A DNA stretch of 14,357 nucleotides from an uncultured Lachnospiraceae bacterium (GCA_910584965.1 CAJUDZ010000053.1:1-14357), one strand, 5' to 3'. Shown: positions 1 to 7,045, numbered from the stretch's first letter. Notes: generated by a model not told the origin, from the sequence alone. Program-made: numbers and translations.

Positions 1-2
1 AC

Positions 3-183
3 GACGAAGATGAAGAAGACGACGAAGATGAAGAAGACGACGAAGATGAAGATGATGACGACGATGAAGATATAGAAGACGACGAAGACGAAGATGATGA
101 AGATGAAGAAGACGACGAAGATGAAGAAGACGACGAAGATGAAGAAGACGATGAAGATGAAGAAGATGAAGATGATATAGATG
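3..183 (+). repeat. Tandem GAC/GAA/GAT-rich coding repeat (poly-Asp/Glu)
   Basis: An imperfect 18-base unit, gacgaagatgaagaagac, is repeated in frame and encodes DEDEED-like blocks, interrupted only by ATA (Ile) codons near 72 and 177. It extends upstream out of the window. Such repeats are prone to copy-number change by slippage in whole-codon steps, so tail length may vary between strains. Confidence 0.85.
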
Positions 184-1499
184 ACGAAGAAACCAGAGCA
201 AGAAAGCGAAGGGCTTACAGGCGTAAGCGGCGTATCAGGAACCAGATCATCGCGTATATGGTGGTAATACTCTTTTTAGCGGGACTGACAGCAGGCGGGA
301 TTGCTGCAGGACGAAAAGTTTCTGATTTTATCAGGGAGAAAAAACAGGCAGATGCGCAAGAGGAAGTGCAGGCAGAACCTGAGCCGGAAATCAAACCGGA
401 AGATATGATTGTTGAGGCTCCGCCCGAGGTAGAAGTGCCAACCAAAGAAGAACAACTGGAAGAAATTGTTACCAACAGCATTTCTACTATGCCGATAGAA
501 GATAAGGTTGCAGGGCTTTTCATTGTTACACCCGAAGCATTGACGGGTGTGGGAACCGTTACAAAAGCGGGAGAAGGGACACAGAAGGCATTGGAACAGT
601 ATGCGGTTGGCGGATTGATTTATTTTGATCAAAATATTTTGGACAAAGATCAGCTGACAGAAATGTTGTCGAATACCGTTCCGATGAGTAAATATCCGAT
701 TTTTCTTGCAGTCGACGAAGAAGGCGGCAGTGTCAGCCGCATAGCAAATAGTAATATTGAAGTAATTCAGGTGGATGATATGGCGGCAGTCGGTGCGGGA
801 GGTGACGCTTCGACAGCATATGAAACCGGTGTTACAATCGGTTCCTATTTAAGTGCGCTCGGATTTAATTTGAATTTTGCACCGGTAGCGGACGTTGCGG
901 CGTCGGAAGACGGAGGTGTGCTGGGAAACAGGACATTTGGAATGGATGCGAATCTATGTGCTGATATGGCTTCTAACGTGGTGAACGGAATGCAGAGTAC
1001 CGGTGTCAGCGCATGTCTGAAGCATTTTCCGGGACTTGGTTCAGCGCAGGAAGATACCCATGACGGAAGGGTTGAGATATCAAAAACGGCGGAGGAAATG
1101 CGGGCTTCCGACTTTATTCCGTTTCAGAAGGGTATTGAGGCAGGTGCTGATTTTGTCATGGTGAGCCATGTAACCGTACCGGCGCTGGATACGGAGGGGC
1201 TGCCAAGTTCCCTTTCGGGGGCAGTCATTACGAATATTCTTCGCGGAGAATTAGGATTTAACGGTGTTGTAATAACGGATGCTTTGAATATGAGCTCAAT
1301 AACGGAGTATTATACGCCGGAAGATGCCGCAGTACTGGCTATCGAAGCGGGAGCAGATATGCTTTTAATGCCGGAGGATTTTGAAGCGGCTTATAATGGA
1401 TTGCTGGCGGCGGTTCAGGAAGGGCGGATTTCAGAAGAACGAATTGATGAATCTCTGAAACGGATTTATCGTATTAAACGAAGGGATGATGTGCAATAG
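3..1499 (+). CDS. Membrane-anchored GH3 (NagZ-like) glycosidase with acidic repeat N terminus, 5' partial
   Basis: The reading frame is open from base 3, so the true start lies outside the window. Residues 1-65 or so are almost only Asp/Glu (18-base units encoding DEDEED). A strongly basic stretch follows (RARKRRAYRRKRRIR), then one membrane segment (about residues 84-103). The rest is a glycoside hydrolase family 3 N-terminal barrel: DEEGGSVSRI, NLNFAPVADV, GNRTFGMD, KHFPGLGSAQEDTHDGR and VVITDALNM. In NagZ-type enzymes the DxH loop and the Asp of the last motif are the acid/base and nucleophile; both are present here. Acidic-basic-membrane order with positive-inside topology implies a cytoplasmic acidic tail and an extracytoplasmic hydrolase, probably a beta-N-acetylhexosaminidase acting on wall or glycan fragments. 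Substrate is inferred from family. The KHFPGLG spelling (Leu instead of the usual His) is slightly unusual. Fold assignment is secure; the role of the acidic tail is unknown. Confidence 0.88.
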   Translation, partial: DEDEEDDEDEEDDEDEDDDDDEDIEDDEDEDDEDEEDDEDEEDDEDEEDDEDEEDEDDIDDEETRARKRRAYRRKRRIRNQIIAYMVVILFLAGLTAGGIAAGRKVSDFIREKKQADAQEEVQAEPEPEIKPEDMIVEAPPEVEVPTKEEQLEEIVTNSISTMPIEDKVAGLFIVTPEALTGVGTVTKAGEGTQKALEQYAVGGLIYFDQNILDKDQLTEMLSNTVPMSKYPIFLAVDEEGGSVSRIANSNIEVIQVDDMAAVGAGGDASTAYETGVTIGSYLSALGFNLNFAPVADVAASEDGGVLGNRTFGMDANLCADMASNVVNGMQSTGVSACLKHFPGLGSAQEDTHDGRVEISKTAEEMRASDFIPFQKGIEAGADFVMVSHVTVPALDTEGLPSSLSGAVITNILRGELGFNGVVITDALNMSSITEYYTPEDAAVLAIEAGADMLLMPEDFEAAYNGLLAAVQEGRISEERIDESLKRIYRIKRRDDVQ

Positions 1500-1501
1500 C
1501 C

Positions 1502-1527
1502 ACTTGATTTACAGGAAAACATCAAGT
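1502..1527 (+). terminator. Weak stem-loop after the GH3 gene
   Basis: ACTTGAT and ATCAAGT form a perfect 7-bp stem with a 12-base loop immediately after the stop codon. There is no clear T-run behind it, so it may only be a 3' end structure and not an efficient intrinsic terminator. Confidence 0.3.
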
Positions 1528-1588
1528 TGTCGGAAAATTACAAATAATTATTTTAATTGATAGAATTAAGAAAATTTTATTTTTAGCG

Positions 1589-1617
1589 TTGACAAAATCT
1601 ATGAAGTGTAGTAAGAT
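1589..1617 (+). promoter_or_regulatory. Promoter of tRNA-Gly
   Basis: TTGACA (1589-1594), 17-bp spacer, TAAGAT (1612-1617), placed 46 bp before the tRNA. The -35 is a perfect sigma-A consensus and the -10 matches 4 of 6. Confidence 0.7.
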
Positions 1618-1663
1618 ATTACTTGTCCGAGAGAGATATAAATCTTAATCGGATAAGTGATAA

Positions 1664-1736
1664 GCGCGAGTGGCTCAGTTGGTGGAGCACGACCTTGCCA
1701 AGGTCGGGGTCGCGGGTTCGAGTCCCGTCTCGCGCT
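1664..1736 (+). tRNA. tRNA-Gly (anticodon GCC)
   Basis: A full cloverleaf can be drawn. The acceptor stem is GCGCGAG/CTCGCGC with discriminator T1736. The anticodon stem CGACC/GGTCG carries loop TTGCCAA with GCC at 1697-1699. The T arm has loop TTCGAGT. CCA is not encoded. The last 20 bases plus the next 4 form the attachment core of the downstream phage element, so the gene stays intact after integration, but its downstream flank is now phage DNA. Confidence 0.96.
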
Positions 1737-1740
1737 CTTT
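1717..1740 (+). repeat. attL core of element 1
   Basis: This 24-base core beginning TTCGAGTCCCG and ending CTCTTT is identical to 9986-10009. It covers the T loop, 3' T stem, 3' acceptor strand and four bases beyond the tRNA. This is the usual target of tRNA-specific tyrosine integrases. Confidence 0.9.
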
Positions 1741-1750
1741 CCTATGGTAT

Positions 1751-1776
1751 ACCCGGAAGCAGTTCCGGGTATTTTT
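1751..1776 (+). terminator. Intrinsic terminator behind tRNA-Gly, within element 1
   Basis: ACCCGGAA, loop GCAG, TTCCGGGT, then ATTTTT: a perfect 8-bp stem with a T5 run. It lies 14 bases after the tRNA inside phage DNA, so the integrated element supplies the terminator of the host tRNA transcript. Confidence 0.75.
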
Positions 1777-1813
1777 GTTATGTGCCCGTCGGGCACGGGT
1801 TACAGTTCTTTTT

Positions 1814-2884
1814 CTATATTTTAAAATCCAGCCCCTGCTTCATGCAGGCAAGCAGCGTGTCATAATTATCCCTGTAAGTCAGGATATAGTTCTTTTCCGT
1901 CGTCACCATGTCCGAATGGCCGAGCAGATCGCTGATGTATCTTGTCGGCATTCCGGAAGCGTGCAGCATCGTTGCAAAGGTCTTGCGTATCATGTGAGTG
2001 TTAAAATAGCGTATGTTACAGCGCTGGCAGAGCCTCCGCAGCGTCCGGTCAAGGGAACGCACCAGAATAGTGCTTTTCCCGTCATAAGCAAGACATTGGT
2101 TTTTGTAACCGCATTTGTCATGATGAGCGCGAAGCTGTTCTAAGATATAAACGGCTTCCGGAAGGAGCGGAACTTCCCGCACTGAAAAAACAGTTTTGGT
2201 CTCTTCCACGACCTGATAGACCATTGAGCCGGAGCGGCTGCCATTTTCATCCCGGCGGTAGGCTTTTGTCTCCGTTTTACAAATACGGACGGCCTTCCGT
2301 TCCCAATCGATGTCCTTCCATGTAAGGGAGGCAAGTTCTCCGACCCGCAGGCCGAGAAAAAAATTCAGTGCAAGGCAGAGGCAGGCGGAGCGTTTTATCG
2401 GATAGATATCTTGGACAATAACCAGTTCCAGGAGTTTTTCCACGTCCGCTTTCGGAACGGCAAAGTCCTGATGCAGTTTCGGCATGAGTTTTCCTTCCGG
2501 CACACACCGCCTGACCAATTCCCAATCCAGAAGCCTTGCTCCGCCGAGATGCAGGCACCTTGCATAAGACATGACGTTGTTTGCTATCTGGAAGATTCTC
2601 GCGAACTCTTTCGCAGTTATATTCCCCCGTCCTGCAATGATTTCCGTCAGAAAGCGGATAAAGGCGTTTTCGTCCAGGACAGAAACGTACTGCATCACAA
2701 ACGTGCTGCCGGCGTAATAACGGTTATAGGTCACCTCAATCCGGTCACAGCTCTGGGCACGGATAACATTCATTTTCATTCGAAACCACAGCTTATAAAG
2801 TTCCTCGAAAGTCTTTTCCTGAATTTCCGGCCGCTCCACGACGCCGTTGTTCATGCCGATATTCCCCCATTCCTCCAGTGTCAT
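1814..2884 (-). CDS. Tyrosine recombinase / phage integrase (element 1)
   Basis: 356 residues. It should integrate and excise element 1 at tRNA-Gly. The catalytic set of the family is visible: Arg180 in LGLRVGEL, His297 and Arg300 in THMIRKTFAT, His323 in LLGHSDMVTTEKNY, and Tyr333 as nucleophile. The N-terminal half is a SAM-like core-binding domain. The ATG overlaps the stop of the zot-like gene (ATGA), and an excellent GGAGG site sits 7 bases upstream inside that gene, so the two are translationally coupled. The gene ends about 75 bp from the attL core. An integrase as the last cistron of the morphogenesis operon is unusual: its level would follow that of structural genes unless an internal promoter exists, and none was seen. 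Confidence 0.93.
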   Translation of the reverse strand: MTLEEWGNIGMNNGVVERPEIQEKTFEELYKLWFRMKMNVIRAQSCDRIEVTYNRYYAGSTFVMQYVSVLDENAFIRFLTEIIAGRGNITAKEFARIFQIANNVMSYARCLHLGGARLLDWELVRRCVPEGKLMPKLHQDFAVPKADVEKLLELVIVQDIYPIKRSACLCLALNFFLGLRVGELASLTWKDIDWERKAVRICKTETKAYRRDENGSRSGSMVYQVVEETKTVFSVREVPLLPEAVYILEQLRAHHDKCGYKNQCLAYDGKSTILVRSLDRTLRRLCQRCNIRYFNTHMIRKTFATMLHASGMPTRYISDLLGHSDMVTTEKNYILTYRDNYDTLLACMKQGLDFKI

Positions 2885-3654
2885 GACTTCACCTCCAGAT
2901 TCAGATCGAGAAAAACCAGGCCGGAGCCGGTATCTTCGTCTTCCCTTTCTTCCGGATCGGAAGAGGGCAGGGCCAGTGGCGGCGCGGTCGCGGGGCCCCT
3001 TGCATCCCCGCTCGCACGCCGTCCCTGTCCCGCCGTCTGTCCCGGGGAGTCGAAATGGTTGTACGAATCATAGACTGCGAACAGTTTTTTTGATCCGAAA
3101 AAGAAAGTGCCCTCTAACCGCTCTTTAATCGGATACCAGCGTTTCACGGCCACATACAGGTTATCGCCGGTCAGGAGTCCGATCAGGAAGCCGATATAAC
3201 CGAAACGGCTGACCTTACGATGAATTTCTTCGTATTCGATGAGACAGCGGACCTGTCTGTCCAGCATCCGGTCGAACTGGGCGGCAAGAATGATGTCATA
3301 GCCGTAGTGGCGGTGCTGAGAAAAGAAAGACATCCATCCGCTGCGGCTGATGTTCTGCCATTCCCGGCTGTTGAACAAAAGCTGCGCCTCATCGATAATC
3401 AGCAGAATTTCCCCTTCTTTCAGCCGCCGGCCAAGATGCCTTGAAAGCTTTCTGGAAAACTGTAAAAGACGTTCCGGCGTCAGACGGTCGTTCATAACGA
3501 AAAGATAAGTGCCTTTCCGTCGGCTTATCGCTTTGGTATTGACAAAAAAGTTTCCGATAATAACCCGTTTGTGCATCCGGAGACGTGTCCGGATTTCCTT
3601 TGCAGTGTGAAGGCTTTTGCCGCTTCCCGGCGTGCCGGAGTACAGTTCGATCAT
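2881..3654 (-). CDS. Zot/pI-like phage assembly ATPase
   Basis: 257 residues. Filamentous phages use this inner-membrane ATPase to extrude ssDNA virions. Walker A is GTPGSGKS (residues 7-14), Walker B is ILLIIDEAQ (83-91), and the family signature around SQHRHYGYDIILAAQ (112-126) is intact. A short hydrophobic stretch near 152-162 is the only membrane candidate. The C-terminal 55 residues are Gly/Pro/acidic low complexity. I chose ATG 3654 because AGAGAGG lies about 10 bases before it; an ATG at 3663 is almost on top of that site. The stop overlaps the integrase start by 4 bases. The Zot name refers to fold and assembly role; nothing here indicates a toxin. Confidence 0.9.
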   Translation of the reverse strand: MIELYSGTPGSGKSLHTAKEIRTRLRMHKRVIIGNFFVNTKAISRRKGTYLFVMNDRLTPERLLQFSRKLSRHLGRRLKEGEILLIIDEAQLLFNSREWQNISRSGWMSFFSQHRHYGYDIILAAQFDRMLDRQVRCLIEYEEIHRKVSRFGYIGFLIGLLTGDNLYVAVKRWYPIKERLEGTFFFGSKKLFAVYDSYNHFDSPGQTAGQGRRASGDARGPATAPPLALPSSDPEEREDEDTGSGLVFLDLNLEVKS

Positions 3655-3687
3655 CTTTAACATTCCTCTCTTTATAAAAAGTTCGAT

Positions 3688-3790
3688 ATGTTTTGTTAAA
3701 AGTACACAAAAAGAAAGCGAAATTTTCCTTCCGATCGGCTTCGGCCGGGAGGAAAAACGGCCGTTTCATTTGTGCATATTTCATAAAATA
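3688..3790 (-). repeat. Intergenic block repeated in inverted orientation in element 2
   Basis: Read on the minus strand, this block is close to 90% identical by eye to 12043-12144 read on the plus strand, including exact runs AGCCGATCGGAAGGAAAA and TTTGTGTACTTTTAACAAAA. It contains a CGGC-TTCG-GCCG hairpin with flanking TTTTCC/GGAAAA. It fills the gap between the zot-like gene and the upstream small membrane gene. Function is unknown; an origin element, a terminator or a small mobile repeat are possible. Confidence 0.7.
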
Positions 3791-3811
3791 TGAAAATCAT
3801 GCAGCAAATCT

Positions 3812-4048
3812 TTACGACAGCAGTTTCACCCACCGGGCGACGACACTCCATGCGTAATAGGCCAGTATTGCGCTGAGCCAAAGACTCCCTATCTTTACGA
3901 AAGTCCCGATCGGCATGAACCAGTTGATGTACCCAAGATAAGGCAGGGCAGACAGTTCCCTGATGACCGGCAGAAAGGGCGATACCGGGAAAAGGGAGAG
4001 CAGGGCGGACAGAAATTTGTCAAGCAGCTCTTTCATGTATTCAATCAT
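3812..4048 (-). CDS. Small membrane protein, pVI-like minor virion candidate
   Basis: 78 residues (begins MIEYMKELLDKF). The start is set by a very good TGGAGG site 6 bases before ATG 4048; a longer in-frame extension to 4102 would overlap the upstream gene and lacks such a site. Hydrophobic segments lie at about 13-30, 35-45 and 52-70, and the C terminus is WVKLLS. Its place between the adsorption-like gene and the zot-like gene matches gene VI in Ff phages (order III-VI-I), a minor capsid protein linked to pIII. The assignment rests on position, size and hydrophobicity, because no residue motif is diagnostic. Confidence 0.65.
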   Translation of the reverse strand: MIEYMKELLDKFLSALLSLFPVSPFLPVIRELSALPYLGYINWFMPIGTFVKIGSLWLSAILAYYAWSVVARWVKLLS

Positions 4049-4073
4049 AGTAAACCTCCATTTTCGCAGCTTT

Positions 4074-5705
4074 TTACCACTTAATAACTTTTGAGGTTGC
4101 AAACATTAAAAAGATAATAAAACTGACTGTTTCACAAAGCCGTATTACTTCCGCCACGTCATCAAAAACCGACATATCCAGTTTTACAGTTTCTTCATAG
4201 CCGATGGCCGGGATGACGACCGGGAAGTCAAAGCAGGGGGCTTCCGGTTCCGCATCCAGCACGCGCAGCAGCGCAATGAAATCAAAAGGAATGCAGAAGG
4301 GGAAGACTGCCTGCAAATCTACTTTGTAAGAAGACAGGTCCTCATCCGGTTCTTGGCCAGGCTCCTTGTCGGGGTCTTTATCCGGGTCCGGCTTAGTGCC
4401 GGGTGTGGTGCCGGGAAGAGGATGGGCGTCTATATTAGGCCAGTAAATGGGCGGAAGCTCCGGGGACGGCAGAACAACGGGAGCCGCCGGGATGCCGGGC
4501 AGAAGAGAGAGGTCAGTCCCGGTAAGGAGCTTCTTTAAAAGTTCAAAAAGTTCTGCCGGCGACAGGTTGTTTCCGATGGCGTGCACTCCGGCCTGCTGAG
4601 CAACAGCCAGAAGCTGATTGAGGGAAAGCCCGACATTTGTCAGGGGGTCAATCAGAATGCCGGCCCAGTCATCGGAGAGCCAGTCGGCGATCTGGTAAGT
4701 CTTTGCATAGTTCAGGGCGTCGGTGACGGCCCCGGTGCCTTTGAGGTAGGACTCAGCCTCAATACGGCTGGAGAAAAGAGGACAGTTCATGGAATATGAA
4801 ATGAGACTGTTATGTATATCTTTTACTGTATCGGAATGATCAGCGTATATTCCGGATTTGCCACCCTGCACCCATGTCCATGTACCATCGCGGGCATATT
4901 CTACGGCCCTGCCAGCATTATCAAGCCTTAAAAAAACAAAACTCGTTGTACCAGCAGGCGATTTATAAATATATGCGCATACAGGAATCCGTGATATACC
5001 GGAATGCTCATAAACATTTAATGCCTGCATGCCAGATGTTATATAGGAAAAACTAATTTGTGATGAATAATTGTACGGTTCCCCGGACCACTGTGCCTCG
5101 ATATCATGCTGGTCACAGTATTTGTCAATTATCGGCGCAAGAACGGCATGTTCCGCTTCCGTCATCTCTACGCCGTTTACCCATTTCTGGTAGAGGCTGC
5201 TGATATTTGACATTAACCATGTAGCACCAAGCGCAGTCATATTCCAGAGATCCTGCATAGGATTTTTTGTTGGTTTGTTATCATTGTTGTCATCATCGTC
5301 GTTGTTTTCCGGAGGCAGTCCGCCCTGAATGACTTCCCATTCCGTTTCGCGCACAAGGTCAAGGGCCTCCGTGCCGTAGACATACTCCTGGCCGGTGGTG
5401 TCAGTGAAAGACATAATCCATCCGTCAACCGTTTCGGAACAGGTGTTGATCAGATCATATCCGAAGCGGGCGATTTCTTCCCGGTTGTCGATGATCTCGC
5501 CCACGCAGTAAAAGGTTACTGCGATGGAACCCACAAAAAGACAGATTTCTGCCAGAGAGGCCACTGCAATGCCGCCGATCTCAAGTCCTGTCGCCTCAAC
5601 CGTGCTGATATCATTTGTCTTTATGAATAAATCGCCGACCGATACGGACAGTATCATAACGGCAAGAATACATGCCAGAACTTTTTTAAAGAAATACTTT
5701 TTCAA
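4074..5705 (-). CDS. pIII-like adsorption/virion tip protein candidate
   Basis: 543 residues starting at TTG 5705, with GGAAGGG 9 bases upstream. The N terminus is a signal peptide or anchor (KK, then about residues 8-24 hydrophobic). A second hydrophobic stretch is at 46-72. A large soluble middle region follows, then a Pro/Asp/Lys-rich linker (about 403-459), a conserved-looking block FPFCIPFDFIALLRVL, and a C-terminal membrane anchor (about 527-541) ending KVIKW. Signal, long ectodomain, flexible linker and C-terminal anchor is the layout of filamentous-phage pIII, and the gene lies directly before the pVI-like and zot-like genes. It probably binds the host surface. The receptor cannot be inferred. 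Just upstream an ATG opens a three-codon frame whose TGA overlaps the TTG start. Confidence 0.72.
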   Translation of the reverse strand: MKKYFFKKVLACILAVMILSVSVGDLFIKTNDISTVEATGLEIGGIAVASLAEICLFVGSIAVTFYCVGEIIDNREEIARFGYDLINTCSETVDGWIMSFTDTTGQEYVYGTEALDLVRETEWEVIQGGLPPENNDDDDNNDNKPTKNPMQDLWNMTALGATWLMSNISSLYQKWVNGVEMTEAEHAVLAPIIDKYCDQHDIEAQWSGEPYNYSSQISFSYITSGMQALNVYEHSGISRIPVCAYIYKSPAGTTSFVFLRLDNAGRAVEYARDGTWTWVQGGKSGIYADHSDTVKDIHNSLISYSMNCPLFSSRIEAESYLKGTGAVTDALNYAKTYQIADWLSDDWAGILIDPLTNVGLSLNQLLAVAQQAGVHAIGNNLSPAELFELLKKLLTGTDLSLLPGIPAAPVVLPSPELPPIYWPNIDAHPLPGTTPGTKPDPDKDPDKEPGQEPDEDLSSYKVDLQAVFPFCIPFDFIALLRVLDAEPEAPCFDFPVVIPAIGYEETVKLDMSVFDDVAEVIRLCETVSFIIFLMFATSKVIKW

Positions 5706-5721
5706 GGTTTCATTCCCTTCC

Positions 5722-5750
5722 TTTACTTTATTTTCCTTTTTTTGTACAAT
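5722..5750 (+). promoter_or_regulatory. Candidate promoter of the small basic membrane protein
   Basis: TTTACT, 17 bp, TACAAT (5/6 at -10). It sits just before AAAGGAG (5757-5763) and ATG 5771, giving a very short leader. Confidence 0.45.
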
Positions 5751-5770
5751 TATTTCAAAGGAGCGTCGTT

Positions 5771-6025
5771 ATGGAACATTTATTTGAAAGCATAATACTT
5801 ATAGTTTTCTGTATCTGTCTTTACAGAGTATTCTGCAGAACGCCTAAAGTAAAAGTAGTAAAAGCACCTACTACAAAAGAAATCAGGCGCCAGCGAAAAA
5901 AGGACAGGCGGATGCGGAAGATAAAGCGGAAATTTAAGCTGCCGTACCGCGGGCGGACCGAGATTGTAGAGTACAGTAAAACCAGGCCATATATTGAAAG
6001 CGCATGGAAAGAACTCGAAAAATAA
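5771..6025 (+). CDS. Small basic membrane-anchored protein, unknown function
   Basis: 84 residues. AAAGGAG lies 7 bases before ATG. Residues 5-22 are a membrane segment (SIILIVFCICLYRVF) and the rest is strongly basic, with a Lys/Arg-rich block near residues 36-55. It is encoded against the surrounding structural operon, between the coat-like and adsorption-like genes, behind its own candidate promoter. I do not recognise a family. A membrane-tethered basic tail could contact DNA or an acidic partner, such as the acidic protein encoded at 6467-7045, but this is only a suggestion. Confidence 0.62.
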   Translation: MEHLFESIILIVFCICLYRVFCRTPKVKVVKAPTTKEIRRQRKKDRRMRKIKRKFKLPYRGRTEIVEYSKTRPYIESAWKELEK

Positions 6026-6040
6026 CCTGTTATAACTCTG

Positions 6041-6073
6041 AAAAAAAGGCAGAGGCAATTTCATGCCGCTGCC
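6041..6073 (-). terminator. Intrinsic terminator after the major-coat-like gene
   Basis: On the minus strand a stem of GGCAG/CTGCC and GGCA/TGCC around a 6-base loop (one A/G mismatch) is followed by seven T. It lies 22 bases after the coat-like stop codon, so coat mRNA would exceed adsorption-gene mRNA. In Ff phages the strong terminator is also directly behind the major coat gene VIII. Confidence 0.72.
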
Positions 6074-6094
6074 CCTTTTCCATACTTCTAAAAC

Positions 6095-6313
6095 TTAGTT
6101 ACCCCTGAGTCTCCTCAGCCAGCTGATTCCAAACCTGATTCCAACAATCGCGCCGGTAACAAGAACGATGGAAGGAACAACAATGCCAAGAACACTAAAA
6201 AGCTGCCCCTGCACAGTAGTAACAGCATCGGTCATTACCGCCGTGACGTCAAACCCGGAGGCGCCGCCTCCCGCTCCTGCTTCCAGCAATGATAAAACAC
6301 CAGCTAATTTCAT
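6095..6313 (-). CDS. Major coat protein candidate (pVIII-like)
   Basis: 72 residues. ATG 6313 has GGGGG 8 bases upstream; an in-frame GTG at 6322 lies inside that ribosome site and is unlikely. A short hydrophobic leader ends in small residues (AGAGGGASG), then an amphipathic stretch, one long membrane segment (about residues 41-64, FSVLGIVVPSIVLVTGAIVG) and a basic end WLRRLRGN. This is the pVIII pattern: leader, acidic or neutral outer part, membrane helix, and positive C terminus facing DNA. It is followed by a strong terminator. The identity is inferred from architecture and location. Confidence 0.75.
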   Translation of the reverse strand: MKLAGVLSLLEAGAGGGASGFDVTAVMTDAVTTVQGQLFSVLGIVVPSIVLVTGAIVGIRFGISWLRRLRGN

Positions 6314-6318
6314 AGATT

Positions 6319-6465
6319 TCACCCCCTTTTCATGAGCGACATGATGCTTGTAAAAACATAGTCGATTATTATTACAATGAAGCCCAGTGTGCCGCCGAGG
6401 GCGGTTCCCAGACCTGCAATGTAAGCCATCTGACGCACCGTAATTTCCAAAACTTCTCCCTCCAT
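6319..6465 (-). CDS. 48-residue hydrophobic protein, minor coat candidate
   Basis: Begins MEGEVLEITVRQ and ends SLMKRG. GGAGGG lies 6 bases before ATG 6465, and the start is one base past the stop of the upstream gene. A Gly-rich membrane helix (about residues 15-34) is followed by a short basic tail. Its stop codon lies in the ribosome site of the coat-like gene, implying coupling. Position directly before the major coat gene and size (pVII and pIX are about 32-33 residues) fit a minor end-cap protein or a second coat subunit. No motif decides between these. Confidence 0.68.
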   Translation of the reverse strand: MEGEVLEITVRQMAYIAGLGTALGGTLGFIVIIIDYVFTSIMSLMKRG

Positions 6466-6466
6466 G

Positions 6467-7045
6467 TCATACCCTCCTCAAACGGAACCCGTGGAGGAGC
6501 AGGACACCCAGTACCGCGCCGAGAACAAGGGAGATAACGGCGGTTCCGCCGTAAAGGACGTCCGTCTGGACAGAGACGCTTTCTTCCAGCAGTTCCAGCT
6601 GTTCTGACAACTGGGTGAACTGTTCCGGGGAAATCGCTTCCGCTGTGTCTGTTTCCGCTTCCCCGGAAAGACCGAATGTTTCCGGGTCAAACTCGTAATC
6701 TTCCGGCAGTATCAAAATGCTGCCATTAACATTCAGACTTTCCGTCGGCGTTTCTGTTTCGTCTTCCGTCTGGCCATCCCCGGTTTCTGTTTCCGCATCC
6801 CCGGTTCCGTCCGTTTCCGTATCGTCCCCGGTTATCTCCTCGTCCGCCGCATCATTGTCCGCTTCGGTATCTTCTCCGCTGTCTTCCGGTTCCGTTTCAT
6901 CTTCCCCGGAGTGCGCTCCGTCGGTATCCTCCGGTTCCGCCGTCTCATCCCCGGTAATGTCCGGCACAGCTTCCTCTGATTCTCCGGAGTCTTCCAAATC
7001 AGGAGAGATGTCCGGCAGTTCCATTTCTTCCGTCGTTTCCATCAT
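6467..7045 (-). CDS. Acidic Glu/Asp/Thr-rich protein with C-terminal membrane anchor
   Basis: 192 residues. The ATG overlaps the upstream stop (ATGA at 7042-7045); a GTG at 7051 is an alternative start. About residues 1-105 are low complexity, dominated by Glu, Asp, Thr and Gly. A short ordered part with a probable coiled coil (QFTQLSEQLELLEESV) follows, then one membrane helix (VISLVLGAVLGVLLL) and a basic end GFRLRRV. No signal peptide. It lies between the ssDNA-binding-like gene and coat genes, so a virion or assembly role is likely, but I recognise no family. The opposite strand is also open here only because of the GAA/TCC-biased codons. Confidence 0.7.
   Translation of the reverse strand: MMETTEEMELPDISPDLEDSGESEEAVPDITGDETAEPEDTDGAHSGEDETEPEDSGEDTEADNDAADEEITGDDTETDGTGDAETETGDGQTEDETETPTESLNVNGSILILPEDYEFDPETFGLSGEAETDTAEAISPEQFTQLSEQLELLEESVSVQTDVLYGGTAVISLVLGAVLGVLLLHGFRLRRV

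Noticed and set aside
1..183. CRISPR-like or non-coding tandem repeat
   Set aside because: Units are codon-sized multiples in an open frame continuous with the GH3 protein; no spacers.
1782..1796. GTGCCC-GTC-GGGCAC stem as integrase 1 terminator
   Set aside because: No T-run on the minus-strand side; may only be an att-flanking palindrome.
1623..2143. Rightward open frames across the tRNA and the 3' end of integrase 1
   Set aside because: They cover a clear tRNA and run antisense to an integrase with all catalytic residues; no ribosome site or motif.
2411..3128. Long rightward frames opposite the integrase and zot-like genes
   Set aside because: Shadow frames of genes with recognisable motifs; low-complexity translation.
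2881..3654. Zot-like gene as a zonula occludens toxin
   Set aside because: The enterotoxic activity described for Vibrio Zot belongs to its C-terminal part; here only the assembly ATPase domain is recognisable and the C terminus is low complexity.
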